Part shown: positions 32,505 through 43,528 of the stretch, one piece after another
Layout of the letters: each line of letters starts with the position of its first letter
How positions within the stretch are numbered: position 1 is the first letter of the stretch
NCBI RefSeq assembly: GCF_013426205.1
Contig: NC_089424.1
Location: 310,001-374,000, forward strand
Reading direction: 5' to 3'
From: Metarhizium brunneum
Lineage: Eukaryota; Ascomycota; Sordariomycetes; Hypocreales; Clavicipitaceae
DNA length: 64,000 nt
Position numbers and translations under genes: made by a program
Notes under the pieces: generated by a model
Told to the model about the DNA's origin: nothing
Databases searched by the model: none
Seen by the model: only the letters and a program-made list of their open reading frames with translations

Positions 32505-32513
32505 TTATCTGAT
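32505..32513 (-). promoter_or_regulatory. SreA-type GATA-factor site
   Basis: TTATCTGAT on the plus strand is ATCAGATAA on the minus strand, an exact match to ATCWGATAA. That is the extended GATA site bound by the fungal iron repressors SreA/Sre1/Urbs1. It lies 370 bp before the siderophore transporter ATG, which is the expected target class. Confidence 0.65.
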
Positions 32514-32560
32514 CAGCCGACTGCATGCTCCCACCAGCTGTCCAGCTGCCCATGCCAGGT

Positions 32561-32578
32561 GCACATGTGTACATGTGC
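32561..32578. repeat. Inverted repeat GCACATGT-GT-ACATGTGC
   Basis: Two perfect 8-bp arms separated by GT, 48 bp downstream of the GATA site in the same promoter. It could be a dimer binding site; the factor is unknown. Confidence 0.55.
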
Positions 32579-32882
32579 CTTGCTGATGCCCAGCCAAGTC
32601 GCTGCCACTGCAAGTCACTTTGCCCGCGCTCGCTTGCCTCGCTCACGTCGGCCACACACTGGTCACATTGTCTGTTGCTCACCCCCTGCCCCTTCTCCTG
32701 ATGACTACCGGACATCTCGTGTCCTTCTTTTTTGATTTCTTTGCTTCCTGCTTGATTTCCCTCCTCCAGCCATGAGTTGCAAACACCCTGCGCCATTTCC
32801 TCGGACCTGTGAACCATCCATCCTCCATCGTGCAAGGCAAGGCCGTGACTGCGGCCCGTTGCCGATATCCGACTAAGACAAA

Positions 32883-34667
32883 ATGCCGCGCTCAACGTCT
32901 CAAACACCGCTGTTCGGCCGCATCTCCCAGAGCTCCCAACATGTTCACGAACAGACATCCCTTCTGCCATCCCAGCCTGACGCCGGCCGTGTCCGAAGCC
33001 GAGCCCCTGGCGTGGCACGAATGGAAATAGTGGCATCGCAACTTACGACTGCAGAGCGAGCATGGCTTTTCTTTGGGATATTCCTCGTCGGGTATGCCTA
33101 TGGTCTCGAGAGCCAAGTCCGTTCAACCTACCAGCCGTACGCTACCTCTTCCTTCTCCCTACACTCGTATCTGTCCACCATCAATGTGCTCCGAAGCGTC
33201 ATCGCCGTGGCCGTCCAGCCGACAGCGGCCAAAATCGCAGACATATTTGGCCGTTTTGAAATCGTAGTGGCGTCCACCCTCTGCTACGTTGTCGGCATGG
33301 CCATTGAGTCCACCGCCTCATCCGTGTATGCCTTTTGCGTCGGCGCCATCATCTATCAGGTCGGATACACTTGCATCGTGCTGCTGCTCGAGGTTCTCGT
33401 TGCCGACTTCTCATCTATGCGAGCCCGCGTGTTTTTCAGCTACATACCTGCCTTGCCCTTTGTCGTCAACACCTGGATTAGCGGCAACGTGACGTCTGCC
33501 GTCTTGGCCGTGACCACTTGGCGCTGGGGTATTGGCATGTGGTGCATCATCTATCCCATTTGCTCCTTGCCCCTGATTACCACCTTGTACAAGATTGACC
33601 GCCGAGTCTCGCTGCCGAAGCACGGTGCGCCCAAGAACTTCCGCGACAGATGGAACTTTTTGGGGCTCGGAAAATCGACAAAGGGGCTGGCGGACCAGCT
33701 CGACGTCGTTGGACTCGTCACCATGGTTGGAGGATTCAGCTTTATACTCGCACCCGTCTCCATTATTGGAACGACGACTGAGCACTGGAGGAACCCCTAT
33801 GTCATTTTGTCGCTCGGCATCGGCTTCGTCCTTGTGCCGATATTCATCATTTGGGAACGCCGCGGTGCCAAGACGCCCCTTGTGCCTTTCCACCTTTTGA
33901 CCGATCGCGGTGTCTGGTCTGCCCTCGCTGTTCGAAGCTTGCTGAACTTTGCCTGGTATGTCCAGGGCAACTACTTGTACACGGTCCTCATCGTGGCGTT
34001 CGACTTTTCCATCGGCACGGCGACCCGCATTCTGTCTTTTTATTCCTTCTTTGGCGTTATAAGCGGCGTCATCGTAGGCCTCGTGGTCTACAGAGTTCGA
34101 CGACTGAAAGCCATCATTGTCGGAGGCACGATTCTGTTCACCGTTGCCTTTGTCGTGCTTTACAACTTTCCCGGGGGCGCGACGGCTCGCTCGCACGCCG
34201 GCATCATTAGCGGGCAGGTCCTCATGGGACTTGCCAGCGGCCTCTTTGCGTACCCAACACAGGCGTCTATCCAGGCGTCGGCGACTCGCGACCACGTTGC
34301 GATCCTGACCGGCTTGTACCTGTCGTTTTATAACGTCGGCAGCGCCTTTGGCACCTGTTTAGCTGGCGCTATCTGGAGCCAAGCCCTGTATCCCACGCTG
34401 AAACAGAACCTGGCCTTTCAACCAAACGAGACGCTTGCTCGGGACATTTATAAATCACCATTTCCCATAGTGGCACAGTACCCCGTTGGCACGGAAATTC
34501 GAAGCGCCATTATCGAAAGCTACAAGTCGGTACAGCTGCTGCTGTGCACGGCGGGATTGTGTCTGTGCATACCAATGATTGCGTTTGCCCTGGCACTGAG
34601 AAACCCCAAGCTTTCGGAGCGGCAGGTGCAAGAGGATGCGCTCGAGACAGATGAGGAGAATGCATGA
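32883..34667 (+). CDS. MFS siderophore-iron transporter (Sit/Arn/Mir-type)
   Basis: 594 residues without intron. A soluble N-terminus of about 55 residues precedes about 14 hydrophobic segments. Family-typical blocks are: GYAYGLESQVRSTYQPYATSSF at the end of helix 1, AKIADIFGRFE in loop 2-3, and QASATRDHVAILTGLYLSFYNVGSAFG in the second half. Near the C-terminus come the extracellular loop before the last helix and IRSAIIESYKSVQ, also typical of the SIT family. These plasma-membrane or vesicle proton symporters import ferric siderophores such as ferrichrome, coprogen or triacetylfusarinine; the ligand is not predictable here. An ATCWGATAA site upstream suggests repression by iron through a SreA-type GATA factor. 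The ATG at 32883 is preceded by ACAAA. Confidence 0.9.
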   Translation: MPRSTSQTPLFGRISQSSQHVHEQTSLLPSQPDAGRVRSRAPGVARMEIVASQLTTAERAWLFFGIFLVGYAYGLESQVRSTYQPYATSSFSLHSYLSTINVLRSVIAVAVQPTAAKIADIFGRFEIVVASTLCYVVGMAIESTASSVYAFCVGAIIYQVGYTCIVLLLEVLVADFSSMRARVFFSYIPALPFVVNTWISGNVTSAVLAVTTWRWGIGMWCIIYPICSLPLITTLYKIDRRVSLPKHGAPKNFRDRWNFLGLGKSTKGLADQLDVVGLVTMVGGFSFILAPVSIIGTTTEHWRNPYVILSLGIGFVLVPIFIIWERRGAKTPLVPFHLLTDRGVWSALAVRSLLNFAWYVQGNYLYTVLIVAFDFSIGTATRILSFYSFFGVISGVIVGLVVYRVRRLKAIIVGGTILFTVAFVVLYNFPGGATARSHAGIISGQVLMGLASGLFAYPTQASIQASATRDHVAILTGLYLSFYNVGSAFGTCLAGAIWSQALYPTLKQNLAFQPNETLARDIYKSPFPIVAQYPVGTEIRSAIIESYKSVQLLLCTAGLCLCIPMIAFALALRNPKLSERQVQEDALETDEENA

Positions 34668-35445
34668 TAGATACGGAGTACTGGACATACCTTTATACTT
34701 GCAAGCATGATATATTTATTGGAAATTTGCCCGGGTAAACTGAGATTAGACTGGGATTAGTATGCGTGATGGGGTTGTCGCAGCCGAGATCCGGATACCC
34801 TGCGAATAATAAGAGCATAGAGAGGGCATTTTATGATGACGACTTGGAACTGGTTTGAATTTTGCACATGGAATACACAGTTTTACTCGTGTGCAGGTGT
34901 GAAGCGGAGTGACATTGGCTGTGATGCCAGCAGGCAGGACTGGAGTCTGGTCCCTGGCTCTTATACTCCGTGCACAGTGCCTGCCTGTCTGGTCATGCAA
35001 GAGTCTGGTGAGATATGATGATTGAATCCCTGCGAATCTGCCCGTGCGGCCATGTGCATTCATGTGCCACGTAAGTGATGCATGCATTCAGCTATGGCCC
35101 TGCGCGGCACTGCAGATGTCTGAGTCCGGATGTCGTGCTGTTCCTGAGCCACTACTGAATGTTGCAGCCACCAGACATGCGCAGTTGCAGCCAGGCCCAA
35201 GCGGTTAGCGCTGAGTTCACCACCACCGACCACTTAGCACCTAACATTAGGTACCTAAGTACCCAGGTGCCCCAGCGGCACCGGCCGGCAGCACGTGTGA
35301 TGGCACTTGCAATTTCAAAAAAAATGACCGGCCCGCCATCGGCCACCTTTCGGCCGTCGTCCGTGATTGTATTGCCGTCGCCTGTCCATCAGTCATCTTG
35401 GGCCAACGACCAACTTTGTCCTGCTCACCACCACCAGCAGGCACC
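34668..35445. other. Intergenic region
   Basis: About 0.8 kb, including TACGGAGTA at about 34673-34681 just after the transporter stop and a TAGGTACCTAAGTACC near-palindrome near 35250. No gene seen. Confidence 0.45.
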
Positions 35446-36627
35446 ATGGCGTCGCAACCGCAGGATCCCGCGAACCCGGACAAGAAGAAGAGGCCCAGCG
35501 CTCTGCGGTCAATTCTGGCGGGCTCGACTGCTGGGGCCATCGAGATTGGTATGCTGCCCAATCCCCCCGGACTACATTCTGGTCACCAATGCCGTACTAA
35601 TACTCTGGTTTTAGCCATTACATATCCTGCGGAATGTATGTCGTAGGCCCTCGAACCCGGTTCGGCGTGTCGAATAGCGACGATACTAACCTGCGCAGTC
35701 GCCAAGACCAGATCGCAGCTGAATAGGCGGTTGGCCGAGGGCCAGAAATTGCCCTGGCCGCCGTTTGGAAAGCAATGGTACGCAGGATGCACCACGCTCA
35801 TCATTGGCAACTCGGCCAAGGCTGGCATCCGTACGTTGGCCAAAGTCTCCCCCGTCCGTCGCGGTGCTGCCCGGTGCTAATAGCCCGCCGTGCGATTTGT
35901 AGGCTTCGTCGCATTCGACCAGTACAAGAGGATGCTTGCCGACGCTGATGGAAAGCTGTCTGGCCCGCGAACCGTCCTCGCCGGCTTTGGAGCTGGTGTC
36001 ACAGAATCACTGCTGGCCGTGACGCCGACGGAGAGCATCAAGACGACCCTGTACGTATTTGCTCCGCGTGCAGTCCCCTTTGCCGAATCTACCCGCTGAC
36101 ATACACCGCCCTTGTTGCCTCGCAGCATCGACGACAAAAAGTCCCCCAAACCCCGGATGCGCGGGTTCCTGCATGCCGTGCCCATCATTGCGCGCGAACG
36201 CGGCATCCGCGGCTTCTTCCAGGGCTTCGTGCCGACGACGGCGCGCCAGGCGGCCAACAGCGCCACCCGCTTCGGCTCGTACACCTTTCTCAAGCAAATG
36301 GCCGAGTCGTACACGGCGCCTGGGGAGAAGCTCGGCGCCGTGGGCACCTTTGCCATGGGCGGGCTCGCCGGGCTGGTGACGGTGTTTGTCACGCAGCCCC
36401 TGGACACCATCAAGACGCGGATGCAGAGCATCGAGGCTCGCCAGCAGTATGGAAACACGTTCCGCTGTGCGACCATGATCTTCAAGCAGGAGGGCGTGTT
36501 GACCTTTTGGAGCGGTGCCTTGCCTCGGCTGGCGAGGTTGGTCTTGAGTGGCGGCATTGTGTTTACCATGTACGAGAAGAGTATGGAGCTGTTCGACAGG
36601 CTGGATCCGGAAATGAAGTATATCTGA
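35446..36627 (+). CDS. Mitochondrial tricarboxylate (citrate) carrier
   Basis: Five exons (35446-35548, 35615-35635, 35699-35830, 35903-36050, 36126-36627) encode 301 residues, the normal carrier length. The gene has three SLC25 repeats. The signatures are AITYPAEFAKTRSQL (PxExxK variant, typical of citrate carriers), VTPTESIKTTLIDD and VTQPLDTIKTRMQS. The block PWPPFGKQWYAGCT and the motif FVGFVAFDQYK also match the citrate/tricarboxylate transport protein (yeast Ctp1-like). Exon 2 is only 21 nt and encodes the proline-kink part of repeat 1. The carrier exchanges mitochondrial citrate for malate and supplies cytosolic acetyl-CoA. Confidence 0.92.
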
Positions 36628-36953
36628 GCTGAGCTTCTGGTGGCTTTGGGGCCGGGGTTTGGGCGTTTTGTAGCCGAGTGTGAACATTTCGCGATGCAGT
36701 GGTAGACTTTGAAAAGAGCCATATAGACCATTGGGATAATATACGATGCAAATATCATTTTATCTTTTCACGTTTTGCTATCTCGTACACATATCGTACA
36801 GCTAGTCTCGTGGCATGGATGGGGTATCCTGTTCCCCTGTTCCCTCTATTTCAAGCAGTCATGGGATATCCAGGGAGCCCATTCGTGCATTCTCCGACAC
36901 ATTACATCTATCGAAGCGGAGTGAAGCAATGTAAAAATCGGCTTGAAACGCCA
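36628..36953. other. Convergent 3' spacer
   Basis: 326 bp between the ends of the citrate carrier and the assembly-factor gene, AT-rich; no gene. Confidence 0.5.
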
Positions 36954-37488
36954 TTATTGAAGTCGAATCATTCCGGATAGTCGTTTGCCCAATCGTTCTA
37001 GCCACGTCCTCCTCGGCGCCTCCTCAATCTCTCGTACTAAATCTTGGAAATAGGTCGGCTGGCTCTTTGGTTCCAGCATTGGCCCTTTGAGTTTATACTG
37101 CATCGTAACATCAGTACCAATTGATGCATGCAAGGAAAGTGTATCCAGATGTATGGTTACGTAGTCTCGTTTGTCGGCGAGTGGCGGACTAACGTACCCT
37201 GTTGTTAAACTTGTCCTGTACAAGGAATTGCAGAGCTCTCGCCTTCAATGTCTCCTCTGCCTCCATGGCGGGATTATAGTTCTTGTAGCGCTCTTCGACG
37301 GCGGCTTTGAGGACGTCTTGGAGTTGGTAGTCGGGCCGAAGGTCTTGCTTGGGCCATTTTGCAAAGGCGTCGGCGTAGATGCGGCGCTGAGGTGGTGGTG
37401 GTTAGTGTTAGAAGATTGAGCTTGGGCATCGCAATTGGAGGGAGACAGAGGAGGGCAGCGTGGAGCTTACCGCTATTGAGCGCGACAT
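36954..37488 (-). CDS. Cbp6/UQCC2-like mitochondrial cytochrome b assembly factor
   Basis: Exons 37488-37471 (18 nt), 37386-37198 and 37097-36954, giving 116 residues. The N-terminus MSRSIARRIYADAFAKWPKQ is amphipathic. The WPxxxLRP...LQxVL pattern resembles Cbp6 (fungi) and UQCC2 (animals), small matrix proteins that, with Cbp3, bind newly made cytochrome b. The remainder is charged and helical (QDLVREIEEAPRR). The first exon is just six codons, so a simple ORF search starting later would misplace the N-terminus. The assignment rests on short similarity and size. Confidence 0.65.
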
Positions 37489-38240
37489 GGCTGTCCGCTG
37501 GTGGTGAGGTACTGGTACTGGCACTGGTGAGGTGCTGGTGATGCTGTTTCTATGGCGAAACGATTCTGTCCTGGGCCAACCGATGATGACTTACATAATT
37601 GAGATAAAATGTCAAGCGTGAGGTCGGTCGGGTGGATCGGATCTCCACTCTCGTGCTCAAGGGACAGATGCGGGGCCCACATAATGTATGTGGCTCAAGG
37701 TTCACACTGTCTGGCATTAGATGCTTTCGGCCATCTATACAGTGCCAATCTCAGGTCGCTCCATTAGATGATGCGGTCATTCGCATCTTGATTTTAGTGG
37801 CCGTAGCGGGCGTTCTAGGGGTTTCCACTTGCTGCCACCAGCGCTGAGGTCCATGTCTGCTTTAGATGCATTGATCGAGGTCGGGTCTGGTTAGCTGGCA
37901 ATCTCAGTGCTGCCTCCCAAAGTCCGCTCTCAAGTCCTTCGTCAGTCCGTTTCTTCAACGCTCAGAGCCGGGTACCCGTCATTTATCCCATTTAATCCAC
38001 TGCTAGTTCGTTCCTTCGAATACCTTTGTACGATTTCTTTTCACTTTTTTCCCTACTCGTGCGCCGTATCTCGAATTTGTCGGCCCCCTCTGCTCTTGCA
38101 TCACACAAGAAGGCGTTATCCCTGACTCGTGCTCCGCCTCCCCTCGTTTGATTACGTGCGTGGCAGCGATCCCTGACAACCGATCAGCAACTCTTCCCTT
38201 TCAACCCTCAGTCGTCGCTGTCATCGCGGCATCAGTCACG
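37489..38240. other. Divergent promoter region
   Basis: 0.75 kb shared by the leftward assembly-factor gene and the rightward Bsd2-like gene. It is C/T-rich near 38040-38240; no gene. Confidence 0.5.
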
Positions 38241-39377
38241 ATGCCTGGTCCCGGAAGATACGAACGGGTTAGTGATTTTTCTGCCATTTGGTCCTAGTTT
38301 CCTGGCGCTCTATATCCGGCGAGCGCTGCATTACTAATTGCCCACGATAGGTTAATGAACACGATGACGACGACCTCCAATCGTCGTACGAACCAAAACC
38401 TTTACACCCGGTCCCCAGCTCGCCGCCGCCATCATTCCACTCACGAGCCTCTTCTCTGACTCGACGAAATCGTGTTGACCCGGACCTGGAAGATGCGTTT
38501 GACGATGAGGATGCTAGTGACGATGAAGCCGACGATAGACAACGTCTCGTGAGACATAATACCACGCCTTCTACCACCAATTTGCCGCCCGTCGATCATG
38601 AGCCGTCATCTCCCCAGCCGACGCTAGCACAACCAAATTCGTCATCGGGTTCACGACCACGAGTCGTTGGGGGCGGTGTAGGCACAGACGGTGTTTTCGC
38701 AAACATGTCGGCACGTCCTGAGAGATCAGACTCTGAGAAGGATGAACAGCCGCCGGTAAGACTCTTGCCAGCATATGACGTGTTTGCACCTTTGCTAATT
38801 TTTTACGCCATAGTCATATGAGCAAGCCGCCGCCGACGCTGCGCCGCCATACTGGGAAACAACTATTCTGGCACCTGGCCTGGGCGGCCTGGATGAAGTC
38901 TATGTTGACGGAATGCCTGTTGGCTCAGTGTTTTCCTTCATATGGAACGGCATGATATCGACCTCTTTCCAGCTCGTTGGCTTTCTGCTCACATACCTAC
39001 TCCACTCAACACATGCCGCCAAAAACGGATCGCGTGCCGGTCTAGGAATCACACTGATACAATATGGTTTCTACATGAAGGACTCTGGAAGCGGCGATGC
39101 CCCAGTGATGAGTGGCCCTGACGGCTATGCCGCTCCGCCGGATCCAAACTCACATGACTTTAACGCAGGCGATGTCACAGATGGCGGTTCGACGACGATT
39201 ACTGGAAGCGAGTGGATGGGATATGTGCTGATGGTGGTAGGATGGTTTATCCTTATCAAGAGTGTGGCTGAATTCCTGAAGGCTCGAAGACATGAGCAAC
39301 TAGTGCTACAGAGCCCTGATCGAGGACTGGCTGTGCCGATTGTTGCTGAGGGAGAGAGCCCCGAACGAGTGGTTTAG
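38241..39377 (+). CDS. Bsd2/Ndfip-like Rsp5 adaptor membrane protein
   Basis: Exons 38241-38267, 38351-38755 and 38814-39377, 331 residues. The long acidic, Ser/Pro-rich cytosolic N-terminus holds DDDDLQSSYEP and an acidic cluster (DEDASDDEADD). A PPSY motif, the ligand for WW domains of the Rsp5 ubiquitin ligase, is created at the junction of exons 2 and 3. Three hydrophobic segments follow: PVGSVFSFIWNGMISTSF, FQLVGFLLTYLLHSTHAAKNGSRAGLG and YVLMVVGWFILIKSVAEFL. This is the Ndfip/Bsd2 pattern. Such proteins sit in Golgi/endosome membranes and direct metal transporters and other membrane proteins to ubiquitylation and vacuolar degradation. Confidence 0.85.
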
Positions 39378-40311
39378 CGGTCGAGTGTTTAACCACCCTG
39401 ACGTTTCATCCCTTTCAGTCGTGTATACAACGGCGATTGGATTCCCCAAGTATACTCCGAGAGACGGGATTCGCGGACCTGGATAAGCATTTGGCATTTC
39501 TTTTCGGCGTTGCTGCTATTCTGCGCTCGTTTTTTTTTCCCTTTTGGATGGGATTGCACTGGGCTCATGTTGAACCAATACTAGGCGAGGCACGAACTTC
39601 GCACTTTCTTCTCGTTGAAATAGCAAAAAATAGCAAATGCCGCTTGGCATAGACTTCCCTTATTGTAATGCACAGCCTCTTATGTCGACATGCGGTTTGT
39701 TGATGGTACGTTCGCTTGACCTGCAAGCCAAAACGGCGATGGACGGCTGTTTACGTCTTGGCAATGATAATATCTTGAGGTACACAGCTCACTGCCATGG
39801 TCATTGACACCTACAAGGGCAAAAGTACACTATGGCTGGAACATGATGGTGTGTTAAGACGTAGACCTGACATGGTCTAATTCTGCGGGGCAGTCGTCGA
39901 GTATTCATTTAAGGTGGAGCCATCGACTTCTCGGATCAAGCTTCCAGAAGTCAAGCGTGGGCGGCCCCGCACCAGCTCTCATACAAATAACGGTTAAGCT
40001 TCAGTTTGCCACCTGGATATCCCAGCTACACACCTTGCAATAAATCATTTTCGCCCTCCGGTATTCCAAGAATCCTTGAAAATAACCTTTGATCGTAACA
40101 AAGACCCGGCCTTGAAATTCAAGATAGTCGATTGTGAAGGATTCCTTTGCTCATAACATCGTGCCGAACCAGACTAACAGCTCCGCAAACGACATCACGC
40201 AGCCTGGCCAACTCGATACGAGCTACTCGAAGTCACCCTCGGGCCTGCATGCTCTTTGCCAGCTTTCTGCAACCACTTGCATCGATCCCCTTTATCCGCC
40301 AAAACTACAGC
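39378..40311. other. Intergenic region
   Basis: About 0.9 kb; no gene recognised. The frame of the next gene extends upstream to another ATG at 40249. Confidence 0.45.
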
Positions 40312-41185
40312 ATGGCGTGGCGGTGCTCCGGGGGTTCAAACGAACAGCTCATCGAGAATCTGTGGCGATCGGGCCTGATTACAGACCCGCGCGCCAAGGA
40401 AGCTTTCCTCAAGGTACTATCTTGACCGCGTACATGCCCTCTCGAACCCAAATCATACCGAGTGCATATACTCATCTCTTCTTGTTCATCTGGGAACCAG
40501 GTCGACAGAGCTCACTACGCCCCCCACTCCCCCTACGAAGACTCGCCGCAGTACATCGGCCATGAAGCGACCATTTCCGCACCACACATGCATGCCATGG
40601 CCATCGAGAACCTGCTCCACTACCTCACGCCCTCTGCGGCCTCCCCGGCGCCCCGGGTCCTTGATATCGGCTCCGGATCGGGCTACCTGACGCATCTCCT
40701 CGCCGAACTCGTTGGTGAAAAGGGTCTTGTCGTCGGGCTGGAGCACATCCCCGCGCTGCGCCAGATTGGCGAGGAGAATATGCGCAAGAGCACCGAGGGC
40801 ATGAAGCTGCTGGACTCGGGAAAGGTCAAGTTTCGAGTGGGCGACGGAAGACTCGGGCTCAAGGAGCCCGTCCGACGCGGCGAGGAGGCGCACGGGACAG
40901 ACTGGGACGTGATTCACGTCGGTGCCAGTGCAAGGGAGCTGCACCAGGCGTTGCTGGACCAGTTGAAGGCGCCGGGATGGTGAGTCTTTTTGTTTTTTCA
41001 ACCATGTCCGTGACGGGACGGCACCGGTTCTGATGATAATCCACAGCATGTTTATCCCCATTGACGACGACGCGAGTGGCGTGATGCAATCCGTTTGGCG
41101 CATTTCCAAAGACAAGGAGGGTAAAGTGCACAAGAAGAATATCTGTGGTGTTCGCTATGTCAAGTTGACGGATCCCCCGATATAA
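40312..41185 (+). CDS. Protein-L-isoaspartate O-methyltransferase (PCMT)
   Basis: Exons 40312-40413, 40501-40979 and 41047-41185, 239 residues. The start MAWRCSGGSNEQLIENL is the usual fungal/animal PCMT N-terminus. An in-frame ATG at 40249 would add 21 residues (MLFASFLQPLASIPF...), possibly a targeting extension. Motifs: KVDRAHYAP with the substrate loop, SPQYIGHEATISAPHMHA (catalytic region), SAM motif I VLDIGSGSGYLT, then DVIHVGASA and PGCMFIPI across the last splice. The enzyme methylates isoaspartyl residues formed in ageing proteins, starting their repair. Confidence 0.93.
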
Positions 41186-41539
41186 ATGGCCCACCTCATC
41201 GGGGTGGAAGGGGGGACCACTGGCGTTTTTTTTGGGCTTTGTATTACGGATTTTTTTTTGCAGGTCTGTCACATGGGATGGAGGTTTGTCACATTGCAAC
41301 GAAGATTGGAAATTGAGAGAAGACACTAAAACTCGTTTAATCTACTAGTATACCAACATGCCAGCGCTGTCTTACGTGCTCTCCTTTTTTCTTTGGTAAC
41401 TCATCCAATGCCATAACCCACGTATCCCGAACGTCATGAACTTTCATAAATGCAGGCAGGGAAAAAACAATATACGCCACTAGGGAAAAACTGTGTCACC
41501 GCGCCTACTTTTTGAGGACGCAGACTCGGAAACCGGCGT
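41186..41539. other. Convergent 3' spacer
   Basis: 354 bp between the ends of the methyltransferase and WSC genes, with T runs near 41228 and 41252; no gene. Confidence 0.5.
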
Positions 41540-42421
41540 TCAAGACATTCCCATGGCGAGAACAAGAGCCGCCATACCCAGGGCTACTGTGATGACACTG
41601 GCAGGTCGGGATGGACCCTCGCTGACAATGACCGAGTGGCTGGGGCTGCTGGGGCTGTTGTTGGCAGTAGTGCCCGGAGCAAATTTGGACGTAAACTCAG
41701 AAGGTACCTCCTCTGCCTCCGGGCATTCGCGCCCCCTGCAAGGGCCGGATGGAGGAGACGCAGACGGCTTGCTCTCTTCTTGTCGGTACGCTGTAGTGGC
41801 GGGCGCGGGAGGAGCAGGGGCCGTGTCGTTCGAGTAGGCCACGCCCCTTGACTCGGCCGCCGACGGAGTAGGTTCCCTGAAGGATGCCGCGTGAGGCTCG
41901 TCGGCTCCGGTCCTGGGCGTACTGGCAGCCTCGGTGGGGTGTGTGGCAATCGTCTTGAGAGCCGCGGGCGTGGCATCGCCGGCGGCAGCGGCAGGCTTAT
42001 CGGCAAGACGGGTCGTGGTGACATTGGGAACGGTCGGGGCCGCGGGAATCCGTTGGTAGAGGTTGTACAGCTGCTCTCCGTCGGCTGGGCTCGGTCCGCC
42101 GCAGCGTCCGGCCTTGTCGTCGCCCGACTTGCAGGCCTTGGAGCAACTCGAGTCGTCGGTCACCTCGTACTCGGGGGCGCCGCGGGACACGGAGTCCTCG
42201 CAGTAGCAGCCGTTTACACCGGCCGCGGCGTAGGAGCCGTTCTTGCCACAGGCCTGCTGGCACTGAGCGACGGTGAAGGAGTCGCCGAGATCCATTTTGA
42301 CTGGGAAGTCGCAGGCCTTGGCCTGGACGCAGCCGACGTATTTGAAACCGTCTGAGGCATATCGGGCTTGGGCGGAGGCGCCGGCGGCCATGAGACCAGT
42401 GACCAAGAGAGTGTGAATCAT
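41540..42421 (-). CDS. Secreted WSC-domain protein, probably GPI-anchored
   Basis: 293 residues, no intron. Signal peptide (about 1-17, ending ASAQA). One WSC domain (about 20-110) follows, with the eight-Cys pattern and motifs KYVGCV, AQCQQACG, GCYCEDS and CSKACKSG. A long Thr/Ser/Pro/Ala-rich stalk comes next, then a C-terminal hydrophobic tail (VITVALGMAALVLAMGMS) with no basic residues after it, which favours GPI anchoring over a transmembrane sensor. WSC domains bind wall carbohydrate. The upstream region has CT-rich runs. Confidence 0.86.
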   Translation of the reverse strand: MIHTLLVTGLMAAGASAQARYASDGFKYVGCVQAKACDFPVKMDLGDSFTVAQCQQACGKNGSYAAAGVNGCYCEDSVSRGAPEYEVTDDSSCSKACKSGDDKAGRCGGPSPADGEQLYNLYQRIPAAPTVPNVTTTRLADKPAAAAGDATPAALKTIATHPTEAASTPRTGADEPHAASFREPTPSAAESRGVAYSNDTAPAPPAPATTAYRQEESKPSASPPSGPCRGRECPEAEEVPSEFTSKFAPGTTANNSPSSPSHSVIVSEGPSRPASVITVALGMAALVLAMGMS

Positions 42422-43528
42422 TTTTTTATATGTACCGAGTGCTTTTGGTAAGTTTAGACAAGTACTGGATGGTGGAATATCTGCCTGGATAGCGTTGGGT
42501 AATACGGAGGAAAGCGACAAGTGAAGCACCGAAAGACTCTTTGGGTTGAAAGGGAAAAGAGAATCAACGGAGCCTCGTCCGAGTCAAATGGCAATTTCAG
42601 GACCTTGTTATCAAGATGGGATGAAGCGTTGGTGAGAGTGTTGCTGTTGTCGATGGAGGAATAAGGATAGGCGAGGACATCGTCTTATATCCTCGGAGCA
42701 CCCCCATTGACTGAATGCCACAGCTGCCTGAAACACTTGAAGCTATTCATGGGCCCGTCCAAGGCACGTAGCCGAAGCCACATTCAAATCAAAGGCAGGT
42801 CGCGGGCAACGAGTGCTGGGGGGGGGAAGGGGGCGTTGGAATGCAGCTGCAGCTTACACTGGCGTCGGCAGTGGTTGACTTGGACTTGCACGAGCCGCCA
42901 GGGACTGGAAGAATCACTTGTACCGACCCTAGACAGGTATTTCGGCTTCTGGGACAGCGTTCCAGAGACGGGCGCCAAGAGGGCGGAAAGGCTTTGGGTG
43001 GTGCGTGGTGGTTGAGTGGTGTCTGAGACATTTTGACGCGATGCCGTGGCCACGTCGCGAAATGTTCATGAGTACTCCGTCACGGGAGGATGTCAGTGTA
43101 GCAGGTTGGAATCTGGCCTAGTGCCTTCATTTTTGCGTGAAACCGCGTATAAGTGCGGCATCATATGTCGAGGTGGTTGTCGTGTTGCACAAGAAAGACT
43201 AATCGGCATGCTGAAAGAACCAGACCGCGCTCGGGCCAGACGAGATTCTACTTTGTAGCTGGACCGAGTTTAAAACATGGTCTTGATTGCTTTGTGAGAC
43301 TTGGGTATGCGTACGGAGAGTATGTCCAGCGTGAAAGTGCTCGGATTGATGGCGAGGCATCTTGGCCAGGCATTTTGCGTGTGAGTCGTTGGGTTTCCAT
43401 TGACATGTTGTTTCTAAAATCTCGCAAAAGACAAGAGTCCATATTGCCGTTGTAATTCATGTAGTAGCCTATGTCTGTCCAGTCAATGACAGCGCAAATT
43501 GACGCCAATCTCTGGCCTGTCGCTTAAA
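42422..43528. other. Intergenic region
   Basis: 1.1 kb: the WSC promoter and the 3' side of the next small gene. A TACTCCGT core occurs at about 43073-43080. No supportable gene. Confidence 0.45.

Larger units (their letters stand above)
31363..32882. other. Long promoter region of the siderophore transporter
   Basis: About 1.5 kb. An open frame at 31585-32340 (plus) has no domain and a biased, random-like composition; I do not call it a gene. A TACGGAGTA-type motif occurs at about 31956. The last 400 bases hold the GATA site and a near-palindrome listed separately. Confidence 0.5.

Noticed and set aside
33411..34295. 294-codon minus-strand open frame
   Set aside because: Antisense to the siderophore transporter and without any motif.
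35877..36758. 293-codon minus-strand open frame
   Set aside because: Antisense to the last exons of the citrate carrier, whose carrier signatures are on the plus strand.
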